NCBI GenBank assembly: GCA_009779265.1
Contig: WREP01000009.1
Span: 1 to 64,000 of the forward strand
Origin: Betaproteobacteria bacterium
GTDB lineage: Bacteria > Pseudomonadota > Gammaproteobacteria > Burkholderiales > Rhodocyclaceae
Length of the DNA stretch: 64,000 nt
Direction: 5' to 3'
Shown in pieces: positions 14,756 through 23,753 of the stretch (positions within the stretch are counted from its first letter, which is position 1; every line of letters starts with the position of its first letter). The notes beneath the pieces were generated by a model. That model did no database searches and was not told the DNA's origin. It saw only the letters and a program-made list of their open reading frames with translations. Both the position numbers and the translations under genes were made by a program.

Positions 14756-16753
14756 ATGAATCTTGCCGACTTGCTGCGATTCGGACACATTGCCATACAG
14801 TGTCATGACAACCCTGACGCCGACGCCATTGCCGCCGGTTTCGGGCTGTATTCCTATTTCACGGCCAGAGGGATCAAAGCCGTGCTTTTCCATGGCGGGC
14901 GCGCGCCGGTGACCAAGCCCAATCTGGTGAAAATGCTGGCCCTCTGCGATATTCCCCTGGAGCATTACCCGGAAAGCCGCGATTGGCCGGGCCTGCTCAT
15001 CACCGTGGATTGCCAGCACGGGGCGGGCAACGTGTCGCCCATGCGCGGCGCCGAGGTGGCTGTCATCGATCACCATATCCAGGAATGCCCGATGCCGGCC
15101 CTGTACGACATTCGCCCCTATCTTGGCGCTTGCTCGACCCTGGTTTGGCTCCTGATGCGGGAAGCGGGCTTTTGCCTTGAGGAAATCGGGCCGGAGCGGG
15201 GCGCGACCCTGCTGACCGCCTTGTACTATGGATTGCTTACCGACACCGGCGGTTTTGCCGAGGTCAGGCACCCGCTGGACCGCGATCTGCGTGATCAGGA
15301 TGGAATCGTCGAGCGGATCATCAAGACGCTCAGAAGCTCCAATTTGTCGCTGGAAGATTTGTCCATTGCCTCTTCCGCCCTGGTCGAATTGCGCTTCGAT
15401 CCCCAAGGCAGTTTCGTTCTGGTCGGCGCGCGGCCCTGCGATCCCAACATCCTGGGCTTCATCAGCGATCTCGTCCTGCAAGTGGATACCGTGGATATCG
15501 TCGTGGTTTACTGCGAAACGCCGGGAGGCATCAAATATTCCGTGCGTTCCATCGCCCGGGATTGCAAGGCTTCCGATCTGGCGGCCTGGATCGCCGCCGA
15601 TGGACTCGGTTCCGGCGGCGGTCACGCGGAAAAAGCCGGGGGTTGGATCAGCGGACGCAACTTCGCCGAGCGCATGCCGAACCTCGAACCCGTGGACTAT
15701 TTCGACCGTCGGCTGCGCGAATACCGGGCTGCCTATACCATCATCGACAGCACAGCCGCGCCTCGCGCGGAAGGCATGCTTTCCGAAGCGACTCGGGCGC
15801 GGCGCTATACGAAGCGTCCCCTGCGTCTGGCCTATGTGCCCGCCGAGGCGCTGCCGCGCGGCTCCTCGCTGCAAATCCGCATGCTCGAAGGCGACATCAG
15901 TCTTGCCGCCGGGCCGGACACCTACCTGATGATTGGACTGCTGGGCGAGGTCTATCCCATCTCCCGCGCTGTCTTCGATAGCGTCTACCGCCCTGTGGAC
16001 GCCCCTCTGCAACTGGCCCTGCCATACATGCCCACCGTTCTGGACAAAACGACGGGAATCCGCCTGCGCTTGGACAACATGGCCCGCTCTTGCCTCCGCC
16101 TGGGCGGCGGCGCCGTGCGCGCGGCGCCCCTGGAGCAGGGCGTCAAAGTTTTCACCCGCTGGGATCCGGACAATTATTTCAAGGGAGAAAAGGACGATTG
16201 GCTTGTCTGGTCGGAAGAAGATCCGACGGATATCTACATCGTCACGGCGGCGCTCTTTCCGCTGCTGTACGCTGAAGAAAACGCCGAAACGGACGATGGC
16301 GGCGAAGTGCGCAACTACGATGGCATCGACGTGGCCGCGCAACCCGGCGCCGTGCGGGCGCGGAAAAAACCGCTCACGGTGACCGTGCGTTTCGCGCGCC
16401 AAGCTGGCGTCGCCGCCACGCGCGAAGGTCCCGTGCCCTACGCCATCGGCGATGCTCTGATCACCGGCGTCAGCGGTGAAACATGGCCCGTGCGCCCGGA
16501 GCATTTCGCTGCCGCCTACGCGCCCCAGCCGCCAGTGCAAGCTGGAGAGGACGGCGTCTATCAGGTGCGCCCCATCGAAGTTGATGCCCTTTGCATGCCC
16601 GCCATCTTTTGTCTCAGCCTGAAAAACGGCGGCTTGCTCTGGGGGCATCGCGGCGACTGGCTGATGCAGTACGGCAAGGGTGATTACGGCATTGTCGACG
16701 CGGGGGTTTTTACCGCAACCTATGAAATTTCGCGCGGCCCGGAAAAGTCATGA
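14756..16753 (+). CDS. DHH-family phosphoesterase with four PGDYG-like repeats
   Basis: A 665-residue protein. The first half is a DHH/DHHA1 phosphoesterase with motif I HDNPDADAIA (residues 17-26), a motif II VDCQHG, DHH in VIDHHIQ (about 106-108), motif IV GLLTDTGGF and the DHHA1 GSGGGHAEKAGG (about 286-297). All metal-binding positions look intact. Relatives cut small RNAs or cyclic dinucleotides. The second half holds four degenerate repeats, each with a GD(W/Y)L-like turn, then G..G..(Y/W), then F...Y (ending near 411, 505, 588 and 656). The third and fourth match the PGDYG family pattern best. It overlaps the TIR gene by ATGA, so the two are made together. The substrate is unknown. Confidence 0.75.
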   Translation: MNLADLLRFGHIAIQCHDNPDADAIAAGFGLYSYFTARGIKAVLFHGGRAPVTKPNLVKMLALCDIPLEHYPESRDWPGLLITVDCQHGAGNVSPMRGAEVAVIDHHIQECPMPALYDIRPYLGACSTLVWLLMREAGFCLEEIGPERGATLLTALYYGLLTDTGGFAEVRHPLDRDLRDQDGIVERIIKTLRSSNLSLEDLSIASSALVELRFDPQGSFVLVGARPCDPNILGFISDLVLQVDTVDIVVVYCETPGGIKYSVRSIARDCKASDLAAWIAADGLGSGGGHAEKAGGWISGRNFAERMPNLEPVDYFDRRLREYRAAYTIIDSTAAPRAEGMLSEATRARRYTKRPLRLAYVPAEALPRGSSLQIRMLEGDISLAAGPDTYLMIGLLGEVYPISRAVFDSVYRPVDAPLQLALPYMPTVLDKTTGIRLRLDNMARSCLRLGGGAVRAAPLEQGVKVFTRWDPDNYFKGEKDDWLVWSEEDPTDIYIVTAALFPLLYAEENAETDDGGEVRNYDGIDVAAQPGAVRARKKPLTVTVRFARQAGVAATREGPVPYAIGDALITGVSGETWPVRPEHFAAAYAPQPPVQAGEDGVYQVRPIEVDALCMPAIFCLSLKNGGLLWGHRGDWLMQYGKGDYGIVDAGVFTATYEISRGPEKS

Positions 16754-17703
16754 CGCACGACATTTTTGTAAGCTATTCCACCCGGGACAAGCTGTTCGCC
16801 GACGCGCTCGTGCACCGGCTGGAAAAAGCCGGCTACCGCTGCTGGTATGCGCCGCGTGACATCGCGGCGGGCGTCGCTTGGCCCCAGGCCATCAGCCAGG
16901 CCATACGCGAGATTCCTCTCATGCTGCTGGTTTTTTCCGGCGCCTCCAACAGTTCGGACGAAATTTCCCGCGAATTGACCTTGGCTTCCAGCAATAAACG
17001 CATCGTGCTGCCGGTGCGCATCGAGAATGTCCTGCCTGGCGCTGGGCTGGAATATCACCTGGCCGATCGGCATTGGCTGGATGTTTTCGGTCTCGAAGAA
17101 GAAGCGGCCATCAATCGCGTGCTGGAAGGACTGGCGAGTTACGCCCCCATTTTCGCCGCCGCGCGTCCCGACGAGACGCCCGCGCCAGCCCCCGCCGCGC
17201 CATCTCCGGATTCGCCATCGCGGTCGCGCGGCCTGTGGATACTGTTGGCCTCTTTGCTGCTCATACTGCTCGTCGGCGCGCTCGCCTTTTGGTTTGAACG
17301 CGCGCCCGATGACACGGACGCCCTCAGCCTGCACGAACCGCCCTCCCTGGTTCACTACGTCAACGACAACCTGTCCATCGCCGCGCATACTCTGCGCCTG
17401 AACCCGTCGCCCGATTCACCGCTGCCGCAATATCTCGTCACGCTCACCGGCATCGGCGAGCCTTTTGATGGCCACATCTTTCTCTGCCAGCAGCGGGAGA
17501 AAAACAATACCTTGCGCTTTGACGCCACCATTGACGATCGGTCGTTTGTCCTGCTCATCGTGGATCACAGGGGGCGGGGCATGATCTACCAACCCGGTAG
17601 CGCGCGGGAATACCCCGTCCTGCTTTCGCCACGGGATAATAACGCCGCGAGCGCCCGGCATATGCTCAAGATGTACCGGCAAGGCAAACGGTGGACGGAA
17701 TGA
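16750..17703 (+). CDS. TIR-domain membrane protein
   Basis: A 317-residue protein. Residues 1-135 are a TIR domain (HDIFVSYSTRDKLFADALV, WYAPRDIAAG, SSDEISRELTLAS), with a glutamate in REL at the position used for NAD cleavage in active TIR enzymes. A Pro/Ala-rich linker leads to one transmembrane helix (about 162-183, GLWILLASLLLILLVGAL), then a C-terminal domain of about 130 residues of unknown fold. The TIR end should be cytoplasmic. Overlap with the DHH gene suggests joint function, perhaps making and degrading a nucleotide signal. Some bacterial TIR proteins only bind partners, so enzymatic activity is unproven. Confidence 0.8.
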   Translation: MTHDIFVSYSTRDKLFADALVHRLEKAGYRCWYAPRDIAAGVAWPQAISQAIREIPLMLLVFSGASNSSDEISRELTLASSNKRIVLPVRIENVLPGAGLEYHLADRHWLDVFGLEEEAAINRVLEGLASYAPIFAAARPDETPAPAPAAPSPDSPSRSRGLWILLASLLLILLVGALAFWFERAPDDTDALSLHEPPSLVHYVNDNLSIAAHTLRLNPSPDSPLPQYLVTLTGIGEPFDGHIFLCQQREKNNTLRFDATIDDRSFVLLIVDHRGRGMIYQPGSAREYPVLLSPRDNNAASARHMLKMYRQGKRWTE

Positions 17704-17724
17704 ACGAAATTTTGTGCGCTTTTC

Positions 17725-17760
17725 ATTCAAATGCCAAACAGGATAAAATCCGCGTGGCAT
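17725..17760 (+). promoter_or_regulatory. Possible promoter with inverted repeat before the second TIR gene
   Basis: A -10-like TAAAAT about 18 bases after TTTTCA is bracketed by the inverted repeat ATGCCA (17731-17736) and TGGCAT (17755-17760). The 150-base gap between the TIR genes also suggests separate control. Support is modest. Confidence 0.3.
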
Positions 17761-17854
17761 TCTTTTGGAGATAAGGTTTTCAACCCTGTTGGCAGGTTGA
17801 GAAAATGCCCCGGCTTCATTGAGCGCAAGAAAATCTGATGAAAGAGGTGCGTGT

Positions 17855-18871
17855 ATGTCGAGCAATGTGAATTATTCGAGAGCATACGATGTGTTCGTGT
17901 CTTACCGCAGGGACGGCGGCGAGACGATGGCGATCTTGATACGCGATCGCCTTGCGTCGAAAGGTTTCAATGTTTTTCTTGACGTCGAGAGTCTGAACTC
18001 GGGAAATTTCAACACGAAACTGCTCCAGGTAATCGAAAGTTGCAATGACTTTGTCGCGGTTCTCTCGCCGGGCGCCCTGGATCGCTGTGCCAACGAGGAT
18101 GATTGGGTGAGGGCCGAGATAGCGCACGCGATCAAACACAATAAAAATATAGTTCCCATCATGCTGCGCGGTTTCGAATGGCCAGAACATCTGCCGGAGG
18201 ATATCGCGGATCTGCCGATGAAAAACGGCGTTAACGCGAACAACAATGAATATTTCGACGCCGCCATTGACAGACTGACCGAAAAGTTTTTATTGTCAAA
18301 GCCGATGAAGCTTTTCGACAAGATAAGCCTCTTTGCGAAGAATGCGGTTGACAAGACAAGCGAGGTTATCGAATCCGCGAAGATAAACGAGAAGATCAGC
18401 GAGAGCAGAAGGAAATTTTCGGAAACAAAGACACAGTTCGGCGACATGGTGGATGTTTCGAAGTTAAATACGAGGATCAGCGATAGTAAATACAGAGTAA
18501 ACAATATCAAGCAAAAACTCGGTGATTATTACTGGGGAAAATACAAAGAAGGCGTCGCGCTTGATGCCGAGGCGGATAAACTTTGCGCCGCGATCAAGGA
18601 CGAAGTCGAATTGATCGACGAATGTAATCGCGAGATTCAAAAAATAAAAAAGATACCCGAAACAGGTAACGCGGCGAAACCGGCGGAAGATATAAAATGC
18701 GCGGAATGCAGCGCGATTCTGCCCTCGGATGCGAAATTCTGTCCCGAATGTGGTGCAGTGGCCGCAGTCAAAGCGCCTGAGCCAGCCCCGGAAGTTGTAC
18801 TTTGCAGCAACTGCGGCGCGCAAATTTCGAGTGACAGAAAATTTTGCCAGGAATGCGGAACCAGGCTGTGA
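17855..18871 (+). CDS. TIR-domain protein with helical middle and two zinc ribbons
   Basis: A 338-residue protein. The N-terminal TIR domain (YDVFVSYRRDGGETMAILIR, VFLDVESLNSG, DDWVRAEIAHAIKHNKNIVP) has a glutamate at the usual catalytic place. Residues about 150-265 are Lys/Glu-rich and probably helical or coiled coil. Two C-terminal zinc ribbons follow (CAECSAIL...FCPECG and CSNCGAQI...FCQECG). The start at 17855 follows AGAGGTG and replaces the ORF start at 17819. Base use is clearly more AT-rich than the neighbours, a sign of transfer. The zinc ribbons may bind nucleic acid or partners. Signalling or antiviral function is inferred from the TIR/DHH context only. Confidence 0.8.
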   Translation: MSSNVNYSRAYDVFVSYRRDGGETMAILIRDRLASKGFNVFLDVESLNSGNFNTKLLQVIESCNDFVAVLSPGALDRCANEDDWVRAEIAHAIKHNKNIVPIMLRGFEWPEHLPEDIADLPMKNGVNANNNEYFDAAIDRLTEKFLLSKPMKLFDKISLFAKNAVDKTSEVIESAKINEKISESRRKFSETKTQFGDMVDVSKLNTRISDSKYRVNNIKQKLGDYYWGKYKEGVALDAEADKLCAAIKDEVELIDECNREIQKIKKIPETGNAAKPAEDIKCAECSAILPSDAKFCPECGAVAAVKAPEPAPEVVLCSNCGAQISSDRKFCQECGTRL

Positions 18872-18898
18872 GCTTCAGAATCCGCTTCGCCAAGCGGC

Positions 18899-20848
18899 TC
18901 AGATATCCGCCTCGACCAGCCCGCCGTCCTTTTCCATCCACGCCCGCCGCCCGGCGGCTTCGCCTTTGCCCATGAGCAGGTTGAAGGTGGCGGTCATTTC
19001 GGCGATGGTCTGGCGGTTGGCGGTGAATGGCACCAGGCGGCGGGTGTCAGGGCAGAGGGTGGTTTCCCACAACTGGTCGGGATTCATCTCGCCCAAGCCC
19101 TTGAAGCGGGAGACGGTGAGTTTGTTTTCGGCGATGCCTTCGTCGCGTAGTTTTTGCAGGGTCTGTTCTTTTTCCGCTTCGTCGAGGCAGTAAATTTTGC
19201 GCGTGTGGCCGCGCGCTTCGACGTCGACGCGGAACAGCGGCGGCTGGGCGACGTGGATGTGGCCGCGCTCGATCAGGGCCGGAAAATGCTTGAGGAAGAG
19301 CGTGAATAGCAGCACCTGGATGTGGCTGCCGTCCACGTCGGCGTCGGACATGACGATGATGCGCCCGTAGCGCAGGCCGGAGAGGTCGACCGCGTCGATT
19401 TGCTCCAGGCCGTGCGGATCGACGCCGACGGCAACGGCGATGTCATGCACCTCGTTGTTCCTGAATAACTGGTCGCGCTCGACTTCCCAGGTATTCAGCA
19501 CCTTGCCGCGCAGCGGCAGCACCGCCTGGGTTTCCTTGTCGCGCCCCTGCTTGGCCGAGCCGCCGGCCGAATCGCCCTCGACGAGAAAAATTTCGTTGCG
19601 GGCGATGTCGTCCGATTCGCAATCGGTGAGTTTGCCGGGCAGGGTGGCGATGCCGGAGGATTTTTTCTTCTCGACCTTTTGCGTCGATTTCATGCGGTTT
19701 TGCGCCGCCTTGACGGCCAGTTCGGCGATTTTCCTGCCGTAGTCGGCGTGCCCGTTGAGCCACGACTCGAAGGGATCGCGCACCATTTGCGAAACCAGTT
19801 TGTAGGCGTCGCGGCTGGTCAGTTTTTCCTTGATCTGCCCCTGGAATTGCGGGTCGAGCACCTTGGCCGAGAGGAGAAAGGTCATCTTGCCGCAGACATC
19901 TTCCTGCGCCAGCTTGACCTTGGCCGGCAGGATGGCGTGGTGCTCGGCGAAGCTTTTCACCGCGTCGAAAACGCCGGCCTTCAGCCCGGCCTCGTGGGTG
20001 CCGCCGTCGAGCGTCGGGATCAGGTTGACATAGGATTCCGGCTTGCCGCCGCCTTCCTCGAACCAGGCCAGCGCCCAGGCAGCGCCTTCGCCGATGGCGA
20101 AGCCGTTGGCCGCGTCGATGGTCTTTTCGCCGACGAAAACCGGCGCCACCGGCTGGCCGGCCATCATTTCGTTCAAGTAGTCGGCCATGCCGTTCTGGTA
20201 GCGCCAAGTCTTCTTTTCCTGGCCCTCGATTTCCAGCTCGACGGTGACATTGGGCATGAGCACGGCCTTGGAGCGCAGCAGATGTTCCAGTTGGCCGAGA
20301 TTGACCTTGGCCGAGTCGAAATAGCGGGCATCGGGCCAGACGCGCACCGTCGTTCCGCTGGCGCGCGGGCCGCAATCGGCGAGACGGGCCAGGGGCTCGA
20401 CGACGCTGCCGGCGGCGAAGGCGATGCGATACAAGCCGCCGCCGCGCCGGATTTCGACTTCCAGCCGCGTCGACAGCGCATTGGTTACCGAAACGCCGAC
20501 GCCGTGCAGGCCGCCGGAAAAACGGTAGGCATTGCCCGCCGCGGTCTTGTTGAACTTGCCACCGGCGTGTAGCTTGCAGAACACCAGTTCAACCGCCGGC
20601 CGTCCTTCTTCCGGGTGCATCTCGACCGGGATGCCGCGGCCGTTGTCGGCCACCTCGATGCTGCCGTCGGCACGCAGCGTCACCGCAATCTTTTTGGCGA
20701 AACCGGCCAGCGCCTCATCGGCGGCATTGTCGATGACTTCCTGCACGATATGGGTCGGGCAGGCGGTCCGGGTGTACATCCCCGGCCGTTCCTTGACGGG
20801 TTCGAGATCCTTGAGGACGCGGATGGAGGCGGCGGAGTAATCGGTCAT
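18899..20848 (-). CDS. parE: DNA topoisomerase IV subunit B
   Basis: A 649-residue ATPase subunit of topoisomerase IV, which decatenates daughter chromosomes. It has the GHKL ATP site (EVIDNAADEAL, DNGRGIPV, GGLHGVGVSVTNALS), a transducer domain and the TOPRIM part (FLVEGDSAGGSAKQGRD, MSDADVDGSHI). The PLRGKVLN signature and the length favour ParE over GyrB. parC is not adjacent in this window. The 3' end converges with the TIR gene 27 bases away. Confidence 0.93.
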   Translation of the reverse strand: MTDYSAASIRVLKDLEPVKERPGMYTRTACPTHIVQEVIDNAADEALAGFAKKIAVTLRADGSIEVADNGRGIPVEMHPEEGRPAVELVFCKLHAGGKFNKTAAGNAYRFSGGLHGVGVSVTNALSTRLEVEIRRGGGLYRIAFAAGSVVEPLARLADCGPRASGTTVRVWPDARYFDSAKVNLGQLEHLLRSKAVLMPNVTVELEIEGQEKKTWRYQNGMADYLNEMMAGQPVAPVFVGEKTIDAANGFAIGEGAAWALAWFEEGGGKPESYVNLIPTLDGGTHEAGLKAGVFDAVKSFAEHHAILPAKVKLAQEDVCGKMTFLLSAKVLDPQFQGQIKEKLTSRDAYKLVSQMVRDPFESWLNGHADYGRKIAELAVKAAQNRMKSTQKVEKKKSSGIATLPGKLTDCESDDIARNEIFLVEGDSAGGSAKQGRDKETQAVLPLRGKVLNTWEVERDQLFRNNEVHDIAVAVGVDPHGLEQIDAVDLSGLRYGRIIVMSDADVDGSHIQVLLFTLFLKHFPALIERGHIHVAQPPLFRVDVEARGHTRKIYCLDEAEKEQTLQKLRDEGIAENKLTVSRFKGLGEMNPDQLWETTLCPDTRRLVPFTANRQTIAEMTATFNLLMGKGEAAGRRAWMEKDGGLVEADI

Positions 20849-20923
20849 GAGCGGTACGGGAGCGATGATTCGTGGAGCGGCGGGGATTTTACCGCTTTCC
20901 CCGGATCTCGCCGGGTTCAGGCT

Positions 20924-22135
20924 TCACTCACCCGCCTTGAAGTTGTAAACCGTGCGGATTCTTTCAATGACTTCCACCGTCGGCTGGATGTGCGAAAGAA
21001 TCTCGTCCATGTTCTTGTAGACCATCGGCGATTCATCCAGGGTATTGCGCTGGACCGAGGTCGAGAAAACGCCTTTCATCTCGGCGTGGAATTCATCCAG
21101 GGACAGGGTATTGAACGCCTTGGTGCGGCTCATCAAGCGGCCCGCCCCGTGCGGCGCGGAATAGTTCCACTCGGCGTTGCCCTTGCCGACGCAAAGCAGG
21201 CTGCCGTCGCGCATGTTGATCGGGATCAGCAGATGTTCCCCCGCCTTGGCGGAAACGGAGCCTTTGCGCAAGATCATCGCTGCCGTGTCGATGTAATTGT
21301 GGATGGTGGTGAAGCGGTCCGTTTCGGCCAGCCCCATGCCGTCCAGGATGACTTCCGTCATCGCCTGCCGGTTGAGAACCGCGAAACGCTGGACGATGCG
21401 CATGTCGTGCAGGTAATCGTCGAAAAGATCATCCGCGGCGTAGGTCAAATCCTTGGGAATATCCGTGCCGGGTTTCAGGCTTTGTAGCGTTGCCTCGATT
21501 TCCTGTTCGCGTCCTTCGGCTTTCAATGTGGCGATGGTTTCCTGCACCGCCTCTTTGGCCGGGCCGCTCAGGCGGTCGAAAGCCTGTTTCTGATACCAGG
21601 TGGCGACCTCCTGCCCAAGGTGGCGGCTGCCGGAATGCACGACCAAGTAGAGCGCCCCGTCATCGGCGCGGCCCAACTCGATGAAATGGTTGCCCCCGCC
21701 CAGCGTGCCGATGCTCAAGCGCGCGCGGCCCACATTGACGCGCTCGGCGCAGCGCAATTTATCCAGGTCGATGGCCGCGTTCAGGGCGTGATGGCTTTTG
21801 CGGATGCCGCGCCCGGACGGGATTTCCGCCCGGATCAGGCGGTCGAGTCTGGCGAAATCCAGGTCGCGCCCGGCCGGATTTTTCCAACTGATTCGCACGG
21901 TTTCCATGCCGCAGCCGATATCGACGCCGACCATGCCCGGCACGATCTTGTCGGTAATGGTCATGGTCGTGCCGATGGTGCAGCCTTTTCCGGCATGAAC
22001 GTCCGGCATGATACGAATCCGGCTGGCCGCGAATTCCGCGCGGTCGCAGACCGCCTTGATCTGCTTGAATGCCTCGGGTTCCAGTTCCCCGCAATAGCAG
22101 AGGGCGGTGTTGTGGGTGCCTTTTACTTCGATCAT
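20924..22135 (-). CDS. rtcB: RNA-splicing/repair ligase RtcB
   Basis: A 403-residue GTP- and manganese-dependent ligase that joins RNA 2',3'-cyclic phosphate or 3'-phosphate ends to 5'-OH ends. Metal and guanylate motifs are visible: MPDVHAGKGC, GVDIGCGM, GTLGGGNHFIEL, HSGSRHLGQ, HNYID, and the nucleophile histidine in APHGAGRLMSR near residue 330. The start at 22135 has GGAG 8 bases upstream; the ATG at 22141 overlaps the upstream stop but sits only 2 bases from GGAG. It is the last gene of the slipin/zinc-ribbon/rtcB operon. No rtcA cyclase is present. Confidence 0.95.
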   Translation of the reverse strand: MIEVKGTHNTALCYCGELEPEAFKQIKAVCDRAEFAASRIRIMPDVHAGKGCTIGTTMTITDKIVPGMVGVDIGCGMETVRISWKNPAGRDLDFARLDRLIRAEIPSGRGIRKSHHALNAAIDLDKLRCAERVNVGRARLSIGTLGGGNHFIELGRADDGALYLVVHSGSRHLGQEVATWYQKQAFDRLSGPAKEAVQETIATLKAEGREQEIEATLQSLKPGTDIPKDLTYAADDLFDDYLHDMRIVQRFAVLNRQAMTEVILDGMGLAETDRFTTIHNYIDTAAMILRKGSVSAKAGEHLLIPINMRDGSLLCVGKGNAEWNYSAPHGAGRLMSRTKAFNTLSLDEFHAEMKGVFSTSVQRNTLDESPMVYKNMDEILSHIQPTVEVIERIRTVYNFKAGE

Positions 22136-22140
22136 GGTCA

Positions 22141-22551
22141 TTACTCCGGAATGTTGTTTTTTAGAGCAGCCAGCCGTGCCAGCTTCCGTTGCTTTCCTTC
22201 CTCGCTGACGCGCCGCACTTCCACCTTGCGCCGGCGTTCCTTGACGCGGCAGGCAAGGCAGCGGACGGCGGTGGTATCCATGGATTTGCGCATGGTTTCA
22301 TACCACCATTTTTGATCCTTGGCTCGCCAAACGCAGGAAGCGCCGCAATCCTTGCAAATGAAAGGTTTGTCCTCATAGTAATACTTGCCTTTTTCATAGA
22401 CGACAGGCAGCAGTTTTGCGAACCATTCAAAATATTCCTCGACTAGATTCAAGCGGGAAGCATCAACCGGTACGTGGTCGAGAACCCCGGAATTGCGTCG
22501 CCTTTCCTGTTGGCGAATTTTTCGCGCCGAAACTTTATTACGCGATTTCAT
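22141..22551 (-). CDS. Zinc-ribbon protein of the RtcB operon
   Basis: A 136-residue very basic protein with a central treble-clef-like zinc site, FICKDCGASCVWRAKDQKWW then VRCLACR. It resembles the small zinc-ribbon family whose CxDC...QxWW...CxxCR pattern is common in uncharacterised proteins. Basic N- and C-terminal tails suggest RNA binding. Its stop overlaps the first rtcB ATG, so expression is tied to RtcB. A role as substrate adaptor for RNA repair is possible but inferred only from position. Confidence 0.75.
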   Translation of the reverse strand: MKSRNKVSARKIRQQERRRNSGVLDHVPVDASRLNLVEEYFEWFAKLLPVVYEKGKYYYEDKPFICKDCGASCVWRAKDQKWWYETMRKSMDTTAVRCLACRVKERRRKVEVRRVSEEGKQRKLARLAALKNNIPE

Positions 22552-22613
22552 AACTTTTCCTTTCGCCCCGGATGAGGCGGAGACAAAATTCCTTGTCCCC
22601 GCCGTTCCTTCAA

Positions 22614-23753
22614 TTACCCCGCCTTCAAAGTCACCAAACCGTTCAGCACCTGATCCAGGCCACCGAAGACCGAGATGCGGTCGATGCGTTCGGCCACCCG
22701 TTCCAGGGTTTCCAGTTCCTTCAGCCGCAAGGCCACCGGATTGTCTTCCATGACCTTGGCGGTGTTCAAGAGCGAGCGGGTCGCGGCGGTTTCCTCGCGG
22801 CGGCGGATGACGTTGGCTTCCGCCGACTTCGCCGCTTCCACCACGCGGGCGAGGATTTCCTTCATGTCGCCCGGCAGCACGATGTCACGCACGCCGAGGC
22901 TGCCGACCTCGATGCCGAAACCATTCATCTTCGTCCTGACATGCGCGGCAACCATCTCGTCGATATCCTGTTTGTTTTCCAGGATCGCGTCGATGCTGCG
23001 GGTGCCGACGGCGGCGCGCAGGCCGAACTGCAATTCCCGGTACAGGTAATCGGCGGGCTTGCCGACCTCGGCAAACGCCTTTTGCACGTCGGTGTAACGC
23101 CAGCTCGCCACGAGATTGATGCGCAGGCCCACACGATCCTTGCTCATGATCTCCTGGCCGCTCACTTCCATGACTTGCAAGCGCGTATCGACCAGTTCGA
23201 CCCGAACGTCGCGATTGAAGCGCCAGAAAGCCCTCAAGCCCGGTTCGAGCAAGGCCGCGATTTGCCCGTCGATGCTCAACACGCCGACATGGTAGGCCGG
23301 AACTTGAACGAACAAAACGCCATCCAGCCCCGTTACCGCGCGGCCTTTCGGCGTGGCCGGGTTGATCTGGGCCGCCAGCGCGCCGGGCAATTCCGCGCCC
23401 GCTTCGAGGTCGAAACGTTCCAGCCGGTGCGTTTTCATCCCTTTCCAGATGAAACGCCGCGCGCCGGGCGGCAAAACCTCGACCGGAACCTCGTTTTCAA
23501 AACGCAAACCGGCCTCGTTGCTGGCGAGCGTCATGACGACGAAGTGCTTTTCCGCTTGCGCCGGATCGTTTTGCAGCAGGTAGTCGACGAGCGGCTCGGC
23601 AGGCATCACCGAATCCTGCGCCCAAGCGTTGACTTCCGCCTTGCCGCCGAAGGGCCAGAAGCGGTAACGCCCCGGTTCCAGAATGGCGCGAAAATCGCCG
23701 TCCCGCGTCAGGATGCCTTTTTCATTCACCCGCACGATAAATTTTTGCAACAT
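22614..23753 (-). CDS. Slipin (SPFH/Band 7 family protein)
   Basis: A 379-residue protein with an SPFH core (VDTRLQVMEVSGQEIMSKDRVGLRINLVASW, GRDL-type GTRSIDAILENKQDID) and a C-terminal helical part. The start at 23753 (MLQKFIVRVNEKG) is preferred over the ORF start at 23999, because the upstream codons are Arg/Pro/Ala-rich noise and GAGGAAGAAG precedes this ATG. Slipins form membrane-bound scaffolds; no hydrophobic anchor is obvious here. Slipin genes next to rtcB and rtcR are a recognised association in RNA-repair operons. It is the first protein gene after the sigma-54 promoter and tRNA-like leader. Confidence 0.85.
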   Translation of the reverse strand: MLQKFIVRVNEKGILTRDGDFRAILEPGRYRFWPFGGKAEVNAWAQDSVMPAEPLVDYLLQNDPAQAEKHFVVMTLASNEAGLRFENEVPVEVLPPGARRFIWKGMKTHRLERFDLEAGAELPGALAAQINPATPKGRAVTGLDGVLFVQVPAYHVGVLSIDGQIAALLEPGLRAFWRFNRDVRVELVDTRLQVMEVSGQEIMSKDRVGLRINLVASWRYTDVQKAFAEVGKPADYLYRELQFGLRAAVGTRSIDAILENKQDIDEMVAAHVRTKMNGFGIEVGSLGVRDIVLPGDMKEILARVVEAAKSAEANVIRRREETAATRSLLNTAKVMEDNPVALRLKELETLERVAERIDRISVFGGLDQVLNGLVTLKAG

